From assembly GCA_003243255.1 (NCBI GenBank), contig QFQM01000006.1, forward strand, positions 9,111 to 73,110: 64,000 bases of DNA, in the 5' to 3' direction. The DNA is from Flavobacterium psychrophilum (lineage in GTDB: Bacteria > Bacteroidota > Bacteroidia > Flavobacteriales > Flavobacteriaceae). The translations under genes and the position numbers were made by a program. The notes below the pieces were generated by a model. The model was not told the DNA's origin. It ran no database searches and worked only from the letters and a program-made list of their open reading frames with translations. Within the stretch, counting starts at the first letter, position 1. Each line of letters opens with the position of its first letter. Shown in pieces: positions 43,135-52,169 of this stretch.

Positions 43135-44973
43135 ATGAAAAAACTACTTAGTCTTTTACTATTATTTGTGTCGGGTGTAAACTTCGCGCAGATACAAAAA
43201 ACCGAGCCGCCATTCTGGTGGGCCGGGATGCACAATCCTGAACTGCAGATTATGTTCTACGGTAAGGATATTGCAAAATATGCACCATCGGTATCTAACA
43301 ATGTTGTGATTACCAATGTGGTTAAAACTGAAAATCCGAACTATGTGTTTGTAACCATAGATACTAAAAATATACCTGCACAGGAATTGACCTTTTCATT
43401 TAAGGATAAAAACAAAACCGCTTTCACTCAGAAGTATTCACTAAAGCAGCGTAAAGCGGGATCGGCTGAAAGGGAAAGTTACGATTCATCGGATATGATG
43501 TACCTTATTATGCCTGACCGTTTTGCTAACGGTAATCCAAATAACGATTCAGACAAATCGGTTACTGAAAAAGCCGACCGTAATAATCCCGGAGGCCGCC
43601 ACGGTGGTGATATTGAAGGGATAATTAAAAACCTTGATTATATTCAGGAATTAGGTGCTACTGCTGTATGGAGCACGCCACTTTGTGAGGACAATGACAA
43701 ACAGCATTCCTACCACGGGTATGGACAAAGCGATGTGTATAAGATTGACCCACGTTACGGAACTAATGAAGACTACGTTCGCCTGTCGGCAGAACTGAAA
43801 AAAAGAGGAATGAAACTGGTGCTTGATTATGTAACCAATCACTGGGGTGCCGAACACTGGATGTACAAAGACCTGCCTACGTATGAGTGGGTACACCAGT
43901 TTCCGGGTTATTCGCAGTCAAACTATCGTATGACGACACAGTTTGATCCGAATGCTTCTAAAACAGACGCAAGGCAGTGCATGGACGGATGGTTTGTACC
44001 ATCAATGCCCGATTTGAACCAAAGCAATCCGTTAGTTTTAAACTATCTTACGCAAAACGCTATCTGGTGGATAGAGTATGCCGATCTTGGAGGTTTCCGT
44101 GTAGATACCTATTCGTACAATGATAAGGCAGGTATTGCTAAATGGACAAAAGCGATTACCGACGAGTATCCGTATTTCAATATTGTTGGAGAGGTATGGA
44201 TGCACGATCAGGCGCAAATGGCCTATTGGCAAAAAGACAGCAAGATAGCTGCTATACAAAGCTACAACTCTTACCTGCCAAGTGTAATGGACTTTACCCT
44301 TCATGATGCTTTTGGCAATGTTTTTAACGAAGACAAATCAGGATGGGACAGCGGTATGCAAAAAGTGTATGACAATTTTACCAATGACTTTTTATACCCT
44401 AACATCAATAATATACTAACGTTTGCTGAGAATCATGATACAGGCCGTTTTAACGAAATCTACAAAGGTGATTTCAACAAATACAAAATGGCAATGACAA
44501 TATTGGCTACTGTTAGGGGTATTCCGCAATTGTATTATGGCAGTGAGATTGGTATGGCTGGAGACAAAGGCAAAGGTGATGCCGATATCCGCAGGGATTT
44601 CCCAGGAGGATGGGCTGGCGACAGTAACAATGCCTTTACCAAAGCCGGGCGTACTGCCGAACAACAAAAATTCTTTGATGTTACCTCTAAACTTTTCACA
44701 TGGAGAAAAGGCAAAGATCTTATCCACAATGGAAAGATGATGCATTACCTGCCGCATGATAACGTGTATGTATACTTCAGGTATAATGATAAGGAAACGG
44801 TTATGGTAATCATCAACAACAGTAGCGAATCAAAGACTTTTGGTACGGCACGTTTTGGCGAAAGCCTGAAAAACTATACATCGGGTACTGATGTGGTTTC
44901 GGGTAAAACGGTTAACGTAAAGAATGATATTACCGTAGAGCCGAAATCGGCACTGGTGTTAGAACTTAAATAA
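43135..44973 (+). CDS. susA: GH13 cyclomaltodextrinase/neopullulanase (SusA-like)
   Basis: 612 residues from MKKLLSLLLLFVSGVNFAQ; the longer frame from 43108 starts inside the upstream repeat and is rejected. Signal peptide, so periplasmic. Residues 20-110 form the cyclomaltodextrinase N-domain (PPFWWAGMHNPELQIMFYG). Catalytic residues: Asp324 (GGFRVDTYSY), Glu353 (IVGEVWM), Asp435 (ENHDTGR). A C-terminal domain ends in VEPKSALVLELK. It cuts maltodextrins and cyclodextrins imported by SusCD to short sugars. Confidence 0.95.
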   Translation: MKKLLSLLLLFVSGVNFAQIQKTEPPFWWAGMHNPELQIMFYGKDIAKYAPSVSNNVVITNVVKTENPNYVFVTIDTKNIPAQELTFSFKDKNKTAFTQKYSLKQRKAGSAERESYDSSDMMYLIMPDRFANGNPNNDSDKSVTEKADRNNPGGRHGGDIEGIIKNLDYIQELGATAVWSTPLCEDNDKQHSYHGYGQSDVYKIDPRYGTNEDYVRLSAELKKRGMKLVLDYVTNHWGAEHWMYKDLPTYEWVHQFPGYSQSNYRMTTQFDPNASKTDARQCMDGWFVPSMPDLNQSNPLVLNYLTQNAIWWIEYADLGGFRVDTYSYNDKAGIAKWTKAITDEYPYFNIVGEVWMHDQAQMAYWQKDSKIAAIQSYNSYLPSVMDFTLHDAFGNVFNEDKSGWDSGMQKVYDNFTNDFLYPNINNILTFAENHDTGRFNEIYKGDFNKYKMAMTILATVRGIPQLYYGSEIGMAGDKGKGDADIRRDFPGGWAGDSNNAFTKAGRTAEQQKFFDVTSKLFTWRKGKDLIHNGKMMHYLPHDNVYVYFRYNDKETVMVIINNSSESKTFGTARFGESLKNYTSGTDVVSGKTVNVKNDITVEPKSALVLELK

Positions 44974-44982
44974 AAATAATGT

Positions 44983-45066
44983 TTAACCACAAGGAACACC
45001 AAGAAGGCACAATGTTCACAAAGCCTTGTGTCCTTAGTGAATAATCTTTGTGTCCTTTGTGGTTAA
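44983..45066. repeat. Dispersed inverted repeat (TTAACCACAAGG type)
   Basis: TTAACCACAAGGAACA (44983-44998) is nearly the inverse of TGTCCTTTGTGGTTAA (45051-45066), and the inner part repeats words such as CCTTGTGTCCTTAGTG and CTTTGTGTCCTTTGTG. It fills the gap between two GH13 genes. A GTG codon inside it (45050) opens the next reading frame spuriously. Confidence 0.8.
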
Positions 45067-45082
45067 TAAAATAGCAACAATT

Positions 45083-46519
45083 ATGAAAAAAACGCTTCTT
45101 TTAGCTACGTTACTTGCAGCTTTCATTAGCTGTAAAGACGATAAAAAAGCTGCTGAACAACCTGAAACGGCTCAAGCCGAAACCCTGGCTCCGGTAAGTG
45201 ATGCAATGATGGAGAATGCTGTTATTTATGAGGCTAACATCCGTAACTATTCGCCGGAAGGAACTTTCAACGCTTTTACAAAAGATATTCCACAGCTTAA
45301 AAAACTTGGTGTAAAGATACTTTGGGTAATGCCTATTTATCCGATCTCTATGACCAAAAGGAAAGCTACGGGTGATAAGTCTATAGAAGATATAAAAGAT
45401 CCGGAAGAAAAAAAGAAATACCTGGGTAGCTGGTATGCAATATCGGATTATACAGCAGTAAATCCGGATATGGGTACGCTTGAAGATTTCCAGAAGCTGG
45501 TAAAAACAGCTCATGACAATGGTATGTATGTAATACTGGACTGGGTGGCTAACCATACAGGATGGGATCACAAATGGATTAAGGAACATCCGGAATATTA
45601 CCAGCACAACGCGAAAGGTGAGGTTACAGAACCAATGAATCCTGAAACAGGTGAATTATGGGGCTGGACCGACGTGGCTAAATTGGAATATACCAACAAA
45701 AAGGTATATGAGCCTATGCTAAACGAGATGATGTACTGGGTTAAAGACCAGGGTGTGGATGGTTTTAGATGTGATGTGGCCGATAACGTGCCGGTAGACT
45801 TTTGGAATTATGCCATACCAAAACTGAAAGAAGTAAAACCCCTTTTTATGCTTATGGAAAGCGAAAAAGAACATTTGCTTAAAGGGCAGTTTGATATGGG
45901 TTATGGTTTTGAGGCACACCATGTAATGAACGGTATAGCCAAAGGCAAAAAAACGGTAGCCGACTGGGATAAGCTTATGGTGCATTTATCTCAAAAGTTT
46001 GAGAAGGATGATATAATGATGAACCTTACCAGCAGCCATGATGAAAATGCCTGGAGTGGTAGCGAATATGAGCGCATGGGTGATGCTGCAGAGACATTTG
46101 CAGCACTTACTTATGTAATGCCGGGTATGCCACTTATCTATACAGGGCAGGAGTATGACAACAAACACCGTCTTAAGTTTTTTGAACAGGATCCTATCGA
46201 TAAAAAAACAGGACATATGTTTGGAATATATGAAAAGCTGGGTAACCTGAAGAATACGAATCCTGCGCTTAACGGAGGTAAGAAACCGGCGGCATACAAC
46301 AGGATTGCAACTTCTGCGGATACAAATGTTCTTGCTTTTGACAGGGAAAACGGAAAGGATAAAGTGGTTTATATCGCCAATCTTTCGGCGAAACCGCAAG
46401 CATTTACCGCTCCGGTAGAAGGTGAATATACCAACTATATGAGCGGACAAAAAGTAACCCTTGCCAAAGGGCAGCAATTTAGCTTCAAGCCTTGGGAATA
46501 CTGGATTCTTGTAAAATAA
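45083..46519 (+). CDS. GH13 alpha-amylase lipoprotein (SusG-like)
   Basis: 478 residues from the ATG at 45083. Lipobox AFISC (Cys18) followed by KDDKK. Catalytic residues: Asp231 (GFRCDVADNVP), Glu259 (FMLMESEKEH), Asp320 (TSSHDENAWSG). A short B-domain and a C-terminal sandwich (VYIANLSAKPQAFTA) are visible. It is smaller than SusG of B. thetaiotaomicron and has no CBM58 insertion. The Cys-Lys start is less acidic than surface lipoproteins in the window, so it may sit on the periplasmic side. It hydrolyses maltodextrins. Confidence 0.92.
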   Translation: MKKTLLLATLLAAFISCKDDKKAAEQPETAQAETLAPVSDAMMENAVIYEANIRNYSPEGTFNAFTKDIPQLKKLGVKILWVMPIYPISMTKRKATGDKSIEDIKDPEEKKKYLGSWYAISDYTAVNPDMGTLEDFQKLVKTAHDNGMYVILDWVANHTGWDHKWIKEHPEYYQHNAKGEVTEPMNPETGELWGWTDVAKLEYTNKKVYEPMLNEMMYWVKDQGVDGFRCDVADNVPVDFWNYAIPKLKEVKPLFMLMESEKEHLLKGQFDMGYGFEAHHVMNGIAKGKKTVADWDKLMVHLSQKFEKDDIMMNLTSSHDENAWSGSEYERMGDAAETFAALTYVMPGMPLIYTGQEYDNKHRLKFFEQDPIDKKTGHMFGIYEKLGNLKNTNPALNGGKKPAAYNRIATSADTNVLAFDRENGKDKVVYIANLSAKPQAFTAPVEGEYTNYMSGQKVTLAKGQQFSFKPWEYWILVK

Positions 46520-46599
46520 GATTATAATAAACAGGCCTGTCGGCATTTTTTGACGGGCCTGCCATTTGAATACCTATTGTTAACTTAAAAAATTTTTTA

Positions 46600-47775
46600 A
46601 TGATGAAAAAATTACTTTTGTTTTGTGCAGTATTCTTGGCGGGTACTGCAATGATGTTTGCCCAGTTTCCTAATATTGGCATATTAGGAAGTTCTACTCC
46701 TGTAGGTTGGGAGACAGATCTGGATATGACCACAACAGATGGGGTCATATATACTTATAATAATCTTGTTATTGTTGTGCCTTCATCCGATGCGGGGGTA
46801 AAATTCAGGCAGGATGATGCCTGGACTATAAACTGGGGAGGGTCAGGTTTTCCGAACGGAACTGCAACTACTGGAGGCAATCCTCCTAATATTCCTGCCA
46901 CAAATGGTACTTACAATGTAACTTTTAATCTGACGACACTAGCGTATAGTTTTGTGCCTGTAGGTGTTGAAATTCCGGAAGTGATGTTGAATGGAGAAGG
47001 TGTAGCCGTAAACCTTTCGAGTACCGATGGAGTACACTACAGTGCCAGAAACGTTTCTATTCCGGAAACTACTGTTTCTTTTTCTATCGATGATACAGGA
47101 ATGGGCTGGGGTAGCTCAGCATTTCCTTCAGGAACGGCTGTTCAGGGAAGTAGTATTCCTGCGCCTGCCAATATGTACAATATCAGCTTTAATTTAGAGA
47201 CTAAGGCTTACAGCTTTGATTTTGTGGTTATCAGTATGATTGGTGTTGGTATTATCGCAGATGATATTAACTGGACAATTGATACCGATTTGAGTACTAC
47301 CGATGGTAAGAATTATACCCTTTCTAATTTTAATTTTCCAGGAGGTGAAGGTAAATTCAGGCTTGACCATTCATGGGATACTACTGCCTGGGGTAGTACA
47401 GATTTTCCATCAGGAACAGCTACATCAGAACCTGGTGGTCCTAACTTAAATATTACTGCCGGCACATGGGACGTGGCCTTTAACAGGGAAACGGGAGCAT
47501 ATTCGTTTACAGCTCCTGTATCGGGACTTGAAGAATTTGCTCTAAATGGTGTTTCGGTTTATCCTAACCCAACTCAAAATCAATGGAATTTTGCTGTAGA
47601 AGGAATGATGATTGATCAGCTAACTATTGTTGATGTTACAGGTAAAACTGTATTTGCGAATCAGGTTGATGCTTCGGCAGCGACTATAAATGCCGAAGGT
47701 TTTGCACCGGGAATGTACTTTGCAAAACTAACATCAGGCAATGCGGTTAAGACCGTGAAATTAATTAAGAAATAG
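46600..47775 (+). CDS. Secreted protein of three SusE/F-like starch-binding modules plus T9SS domain
   Basis: 391 residues. Signal peptide ending MFAQF, no lipobox. Three tandem modules (about 25-118, 122-214, 216-318) share a GxxLxxTDGxxYxxxN start, a KFRxDxxWxxxWG core, FPxGTA and a TYxVxFNxxTxAYSF end; this is the pattern of SusE/F starch-binding repeats. The last 75 residues (VSVYPNPTQNQWNFAV ... GMYFAKLTSGNAVKTVKLIKK) are a type A T9SS sorting domain. It probably binds starch at the cell surface. The second module lacks part of the W-rich core. An ATG three bases later is equally possible. Confidence 0.87.
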   Translation: MMKKLLLFCAVFLAGTAMMFAQFPNIGILGSSTPVGWETDLDMTTTDGVIYTYNNLVIVVPSSDAGVKFRQDDAWTINWGGSGFPNGTATTGGNPPNIPATNGTYNVTFNLTTLAYSFVPVGVEIPEVMLNGEGVAVNLSSTDGVHYSARNVSIPETTVSFSIDDTGMGWGSSAFPSGTAVQGSSIPAPANMYNISFNLETKAYSFDFVVISMIGVGIIADDINWTIDTDLSTTDGKNYTLSNFNFPGGEGKFRLDHSWDTTAWGSTDFPSGTATSEPGGPNLNITAGTWDVAFNRETGAYSFTAPVSGLEEFALNGVSVYPNPTQNQWNFAVEGMMIDQLTIVDVTGKTVFANQVDASAATINAEGFAPGMYFAKLTSGNAVKTVKLIKK

Positions 47776-47797
47776 TTTTTTCTTTTTCATAGTGAGA

Positions 47798-47826
47798 AAG
47801 CATCTGCCGTGGCAGGTGCTTTTTTG
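47798..47826 (+). terminator. Rho-independent terminator of the maltose operon
   Basis: AAGCATCTGCC pairs with GGCAGGTGCTT (one G-U) around GT, followed by TTTTT. Confidence 0.88.
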
Positions 47827-47876
47827 TTTATATGTTCATTACAAATCTCTGTATCTTTACAAAAAATCTATTCACT

Positions 47877-48563
47877 ATGGCAGCACTATTAAAGATTGGG
47901 CACCGCGGTGCAAAAGGTCACGTAGCCGAAAATACGCTTGCTTCGTTTGAAAAAGCATTAGAAATGGGTATTGATGGCATTGAGCTTGATGTGCATGTTT
48001 GCGCCACTGGCGAGCTGGTAGTTATTCACGATTTCACCGTAGACCGCACTACAAATGGTACCGGTGAAGTGCATAAAATGACGCTTGCCGAACTAAAGCA
48101 CTTAGTAGTGGAAGGGCGTTATGAGATACCTCTGCTTAGTGAAGTGATGACCTTATGCAAAGGGCGTTGTTTTGTAAATATAGAAATGAAAGGCCGTCAT
48201 ACTGCGCAGCCCGTTTCTGATTTTATGGAGCGACTGGTGGATAAAGGAGGATGGAGTTATGATGATTTTATAGTGTCGAGCTTTCAGCGTGAAGAGCTGC
48301 AAATAATGAGTGAGATCAATAAAAATATACCGCTTGGTATATTAACACAGGCCAGTGTTACCCAGGCCTGGGAGTGGGCACAGGAGTTTTCGGCAAAAGC
48401 CATTCACCCTCACTATAGCCTGCTGACAGAAAGCAATGTGAAAAAAGCACAACAGGCAGGATTAAAAGTCTATACCTGGACGATAAACGATAAAGAGGAT
48501 ATTGAACGCATAAAAGGATATAATGTTGACGGCATTATAACTGATTTCCCTGAGTTACTATGA
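47877..48563 (+). CDS. ugpQ: Glycerophosphodiester phosphodiesterase
   Basis: 228 residues from MAALLKIGHRGAKGHVAENTLASF; the frame opens at 47832 but a TATCTTTA promoter box (47852-47859) lies in that stretch. GDPD signatures: HRGAKGHVAENT (catalytic His), GIDGIELDVHVCATGELVVIHDFTVDRTTNGTG (metal Glu/Asp and second His), NIEMKG. It splits glycerophosphodiesters to glycerol 3-phosphate and an alcohol. Its stop overlaps the next ATG (ATGA). Confidence 0.95.
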   Translation: MAALLKIGHRGAKGHVAENTLASFEKALEMGIDGIELDVHVCATGELVVIHDFTVDRTTNGTGEVHKMTLAELKHLVVEGRYEIPLLSEVMTLCKGRCFVNIEMKGRHTAQPVSDFMERLVDKGGWSYDDFIVSSFQREELQIMSEINKNIPLGILTQASVTQAWEWAQEFSAKAIHPHYSLLTESNVKKAQQAGLKVYTWTINDKEDIERIKGYNVDGIITDFPELL

Positions 48564-49783
48564 GTAAGAGTTTTGATGTGATTGTTGCAGGTGGTGGTGC
48601 TGCAGGTTTTTTTACTGCCATAAATATTGCGGAGGCCAATCCGAAGTTAAAGATAGCGATACTGGAACGCGGAAAAGAAGTGCTTTCCAAAGTGCGCATC
48701 TCAGGGGGTGGCAGATGTAATGTTACGCATGCCTGTTTTATTCCTAACGACCTGGTAAAGTTTTACCCAAGGGGAGAAAAAGAGCTGAAAGGCCCTTTTA
48801 ACCGTTTTTGCTCAGGAGATACCATTGAGTGGTTTGACCGTCATGGTGTAGAGCTCAAAATAGAGGAAGATGGACGCATGTTTCCGGTAACGGACAGTTC
48901 GCAAACCATTATTGATTGTTTTCTTGAAGCTTCTAAAAAACTAGGGATTCAGATTATAATGGGTGAGAGCATTAAATCATTATACAGAGCCGACAGCCAT
49001 TGGAAGGTTGAAACCAATAAAGAAGTTTTTCTTGCCGAAAAACTGGTAATGGCTACGGGAAGCAATCCTAAAATGTGGGATATGCTTGCTGAAATGGGGC
49101 ACACTATTGTTTCTCCGGTACCATCGCTGTTTACGTTCAACATAAAAGATCCAAGGATAAAAGACCTTATGGGAGTTTCGGCACAGGCATCGGTTAATGT
49201 AAAAGGGACTAAGCTGCAGGCTGCGGGCCCGTTGCTGATTACCCATTGGGGGATGAGCGGCCCTGCGATACTACGCGTGTCGGCATGGGGAGCAAGGGAA
49301 CTTTTTGATAAGAATTACCAATTCACACTTCAGGTAAACTGGCTGAAAGACTTCAATACAGTTGAATGCGAAGAAGAGCTGAAGGAACTGAAAGAACAGC
49401 AGCCTAAAAAAACGGTGGCTAAACAATCGCCTTATGATTTTCCGAACCGTTTATGGCAAAGCCTGGTGAATGCTGCCGGTATTCAGCCGGAAACGAGATG
49501 GGCAGACCTAAGCAAAAAGCAATTACAGTCTTTGGCAGAACAACTGACAAATGGTGAATACCAGGTGAACGGTAAAAGTACTTTTAAAGAGGAGTTTGTA
49601 ACTGCAGGAGGAATAGATCTCAAAGAGATTAATTTCAAGACGATGGAAAGCAAGTTGCTTCCGGATATGTATTTTGCCGGAGAAGTACTGAACATAGATG
49701 CCATTACCGGAGGTTTCAATTTTCAGAATGCCTGGACAGGAGGTTTTATAGCTGCCCAGAGTATAGTTGAAAGCATTGAATAA
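48560..49783 (+). CDS. FAD-dependent oxidoreductase, HI0933/YhiN (BaiN-like) family
   Basis: 407 residues. The N-terminal Rossmann motif VIVAGGGAAGFFTAI (residues 8-22) binds FAD; SKVRISGGGRCNVTHACF is the family signature; WGMSGPAILRVSAWGAREL and the C-terminal YFAGEVLNIDAITGGFNFQNAWTGGFIA complete it. Members are flavoproteins of uncertain substrate (a few named as bile-acid or tRNA-linked). It is coupled to ugpQ by a 4-base overlap. Confidence 0.92.
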   Translation: MSKSFDVIVAGGGAAGFFTAINIAEANPKLKIAILERGKEVLSKVRISGGGRCNVTHACFIPNDLVKFYPRGEKELKGPFNRFCSGDTIEWFDRHGVELKIEEDGRMFPVTDSSQTIIDCFLEASKKLGIQIIMGESIKSLYRADSHWKVETNKEVFLAEKLVMATGSNPKMWDMLAEMGHTIVSPVPSLFTFNIKDPRIKDLMGVSAQASVNVKGTKLQAAGPLLITHWGMSGPAILRVSAWGARELFDKNYQFTLQVNWLKDFNTVECEEELKELKEQQPKKTVAKQSPYDFPNRLWQSLVNAAGIQPETRWADLSKKQLQSLAEQLTNGEYQVNGKSTFKEEFVTAGGIDLKEINFKTMESKLLPDMYFAGEVLNIDAITGGFNFQNAWTGGFIAAQSIVESIE

Positions 49784-49875
49784 TCGGGTAATTTGCTTAT
49801 TTCTAAATAAATAATTGATTTTTTAACGCAACCGTTTCTGTAAAAAGGCATCTAAGTATTAAAAACCAATCAATT

Positions 49876-50466
49876 ATGAAAAACAAAATTTTACTTATGG
49901 GGCTATGCCTGTCTGTTATGGCATGCTCTGACGACAACAGTTCGGCTGTTGACAATCCGCAATCAGGTAACAAGGTAGTGTTGCTTAAGGTTGATGCTAC
50001 TGATTTTGCTTTTGAAGGCGGTAAAGTGCTTTCTTTTGAAGATGCATCTACTTTCACCATTTCTCATGAATACAATTTACCGGGCGATTTTGGTTCGATA
50101 AAATTGAAGTATGAAGAACTTGATGCTCCAATTTTTGATGGCGACATCCATTGGATGGGCTTAGGAGGTATGAACTATCCTGAAGCTATCGATCCTGTTT
50201 CTTCTTTCGAATCGGTTGCTACAGCAGTACCGATGCCTGATGAATCATTACGTGAACTTGTACTTTATGATGAGTATGTACCGGTTGACGAATGGCCTTA
50301 TGCGGCAAATTACACTGCGATGTGGGATGCCGTTGATCACCTGAAAATCGTAAAAGAGTACAGGGAATCAAATCCAAATGCCAAAGTTCATTTCTTCCTG
50401 TACACGCCAAGTGTTGGGTCAGGAAACCCGGATGATTGGGATTGGTTTGTTATCCTGAAAAATTAA
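49876..50466 (+). CDS. Hypothetical lipoprotein
   Basis: 196 residues with lipobox VMAC (Cys17) followed by SDDN, the surface-export type pattern. The mature chain has FAFEGGKVLSFEDASTFTISHEY and ends in HFFLYTPSVGSGNPDDWDWFVILKN; no family recognised. Own terminator with a GAAA loop. Function unknown. Confidence 0.72.
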   Translation: MKNKILLMGLCLSVMACSDDNSSAVDNPQSGNKVVLLKVDATDFAFEGGKVLSFEDASTFTISHEYNLPGDFGSIKLKYEELDAPIFDGDIHWMGLGGMNYPEAIDPVSSFESVATAVPMPDESLRELVLYDEYVPVDEWPYAANYTAMWDAVDHLKIVKEYRESNPNAKVHFFLYTPSVGSGNPDDWDWFVILKN

Positions 50467-50485
50467 TTGTTGTTATTGTGATATT

Positions 50486-50509
50486 AGCCTCCGAAAGGAG
50501 GCTTTTTTT
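50486..50509 (+). terminator. Rho-independent terminator with GAAA tetraloop
   Basis: AGCCTCC-GAAA-GGAGGCT followed by T6, after the lipoprotein gene. Confidence 0.92.
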
Positions 50510-50518
50510 ATTTATGGC

Positions 50519-50563
50519 TTTAGCGGAAAGGTTAGGATACTTATATTTGTGTACAACTTACGC
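50519..50563 (+). promoter_or_regulatory. nrtR promoter overlapped by NrtR operator
   Basis: TTTA (50519-50522), a 19-base spacer and the perfect -7 box TATATTTG (50542-50549). The last G of the box is the first base of GTGTACAACTTACGC (50549-50563), one of three copies of a 15-bp motif in this cluster. A repressor bound there would cover the transcription start. Confidence 0.65.
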
Positions 50564-50572
50564 TTATAGTTT

Positions 50573-51262
50573 ATGACGCTTCAAAATATCAGGATTGCGG
50601 TAGATGCAGTTGTTTTTGGTTATCAGGATGGCAAATTATACATTTTGCTGATCAGGCAAAAATTTGGTTCCCAGGAAGCCTATTGGGCATTACCGGGCGG
50701 ACTGGTTCAGGATAATGAACCACTTATTGATGCGGTAAAAAGAGAACTGAAGGAAGAGACCAATGTTACTGTAAATTATCTGGAACAGCTGTATACCTTT
50801 GGTGATGATATTACCCGCGATTCGCGCAACAGAGTGATATCGGTAGCTTATTTTGCCCTGATAGATTCGTCACAAACTACTATAAAAGCATCGACGGATG
50901 CTGAAAATGTGCAATGGTTTGGAGTGGATGAGGTTCCGCTATTAGCATTTGACCATTCACTGATATTTGATACTGCCATTAAGAGGCTTCGCGCCAAGCT
51001 TACCTATCAGCCTGTTGGGTTTGACCTCCTGCCTAATGAATTCCTTTTTTCCGATTTGGAGAACCTGTACTGTACTATTTTAGAGAAAGAAATTGACCGT
51101 CGAAATTTTAGGAAAAAGATAATGAGTTTTGGATTTGTTGAAGAGACGGACAAATTCTCTGAAAAAAAGAGTGGTCGACCTGCTAAACTTTTTAGGTTTA
51201 ATAAAAAGAAATACAGGGAGTTAGATTCTAATGGTTTTACCTTTGATATAAAGTTAGTGTAA
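50573..51262 (+). CDS. nrtR: NrtR-type Nudix/winged-helix transcriptional regulator
   Basis: 229 residues. An N-terminal Nudix domain (1-145) keeps nearly the whole Nudix box: G43, E49, R57-E58 and E61-E62, with the late glycine replaced (TNV). The C-terminal winged helix (about 150-229) carries RNFRKKIMSFGFVEETDK and GRPAKLFRFNKKKYREL. NrtR represses NAD-synthesis genes and lets go when it binds ADP-ribose. The neighbours prs, NADAR and nadV fit that role. One operator-like motif overlaps its own promoter and another its stop codon. Confidence 0.92.
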   Translation: MTLQNIRIAVDAVVFGYQDGKLYILLIRQKFGSQEAYWALPGGLVQDNEPLIDAVKRELKEETNVTVNYLEQLYTFGDDITRDSRNRVISVAYFALIDSSQTTIKASTDAENVQWFGVDEVPLLAFDHSLIFDTAIKRLRAKLTYQPVGFDLLPNEFLFSDLENLYCTILEKEIDRRNFRKKIMSFGFVEETDKFSEKKSGRPAKLFRFNKKKYRELDSNGFTFDIKLV

Positions 51263-51271
51263 AAAATACGC
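51257..51271 (+). promoter_or_regulatory. Candidate NrtR operator at the nrtR stop codon
   Basis: GTGTAAAAAATACGC; the TAA at 51260-51262 is the nrtR stop. Same motif as at 50549 and 51309. Confidence 0.6.
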
Positions 51272-51278
51272 AAAATGT

Positions 51279-51323
51279 TTTGGAGGTAAATTTTATTCTG
51301 CTACATTTGTGTAAAAATAACGC
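51279..51323 (+). promoter_or_regulatory. prs-NADAR-nadV promoter overlapped by NrtR operator
   Basis: TTTG (51279-51282), a 19-base spacer and TACATTTG (51302-51309) match the consensus exactly. GTGTAAAAATAACGC (51309-51323) starts on the last base of the -7 box, exactly as in the nrtR promoter. Confidence 0.75.
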
Positions 51324-51338
51324 AAAATATATTTAATT

Positions 51339-52169
51339 ATGCTAGTGTTAAACCTTGATGCCGATTTTTGCCCGTTAGCAGGAACCGCAATTAGTTATAA
51401 AAGTTTTACTTTTTCAGGAGGAGAGCCTCATATTAAGATAGAACCTGATTTTGATGTCAATCAGACAGTAACCATTACCCACAGGCTTAAAAGCTTTAAT
51501 GCGCTTGGATTGCTTTGTGTAGCTGTCGATGCCCTAAAGAGGATGGGAGTAACAAAGATAAATTTGTTCATTCCATATTTTCCGGCAGCAAGACAGGACA
51601 GGGTTATGGTGCCGGGTGAGCCATTGTCAGTAAAAGTATATGCAGACATCATCAATGCGATGGGATTGCAAAAAGTTATAGTTCTGGATCCTCACTCAGA
51701 AGTTACCCCGGCTTTACTGAATAACTGTGAAGCTATACCTAATTATAGTTTTATTGCAGAAGTACTGAGCCTCATAGGCAATGATGTGCAACTGATTTCT
51801 CCTGATGGTGGTGCGCTTAAAAAAATATACAAGCTGTCTGAATACCTTGGAGGGATGGAAGTTACTGAGTGCAGTAAAAGCCGTGATGTGAAAACAGGAA
51901 AACTTTCTGGCTTCAGGGTATACGAAGACGACCTTAATGGGAAAGATTGCCTTATAGTAGATGATATATGTGACGGTGGAGGGACTTTTATTGGATTAGC
52001 CGAAGCGCTGAAAGCCAAGAATGCGGGCAGGCTGTACCTGGCAGTAACGCACGGAATCTTTAACAAAGGGTTTGAGGTTTTTGAGGGCTGTTTTGAAAAA
52101 ATATTTACAACGAACTCATTTACCAACTTTGATACCGATAAGGTAGAGCAGATAAAAATTAAATTATGA
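51339..52169 (+). CDS. prs: Ribose-phosphate pyrophosphokinase, short divergent form
   Basis: 276 residues, about 35 shorter than housekeeping Prs. Active-site parts are present: IPYFPAARQDRV (ATP loop), VLDPHSEV (the usual VDLHAEQ metal site with His), SPDGGALK, a K-x-R flexible loop in ECSKSRDVKTGKL, and the PRPP loop LIVDDICDGGGTF. It makes PRPP, which nadV downstream consumes. It ends in ATGA overlapping the NADAR start. Sequence distance from the housekeeping enzyme suggests a dedicated paralogue; related phage proteins act on ADP-ribose instead of ribose 5-phosphate, so the substrate is open. Confidence 0.88.
   Translation: MLVLNLDADFCPLAGTAISYKSFTFSGGEPHIKIEPDFDVNQTVTITHRLKSFNALGLLCVAVDALKRMGVTKINLFIPYFPAARQDRVMVPGEPLSVKVYADIINAMGLQKVIVLDPHSEVTPALLNNCEAIPNYSFIAEVLSLIGNDVQLISPDGGALKKIYKLSEYLGGMEVTECSKSRDVKTGKLSGFRVYEDDLNGKDCLIVDDICDGGGTFIGLAEALKAKNAGRLYLAVTHGIFNKGFEVFEGCFEKIFTTNSFTNFDTDKVEQIKIKL

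Noticed and set aside
45050..45082. GTG start for the lipoprotein amylase
   Set aside because: It lies inside a dispersed repeat and would bury the lipoprotein signal behind 11 unrelated residues.
46520..46560. Hairpin after the lipoprotein amylase as a terminator
   Set aside because: The stem AGGCC-GTC/GAC-GGCCT is imperfect and no T-run follows it; read-through into the next gene is likely.
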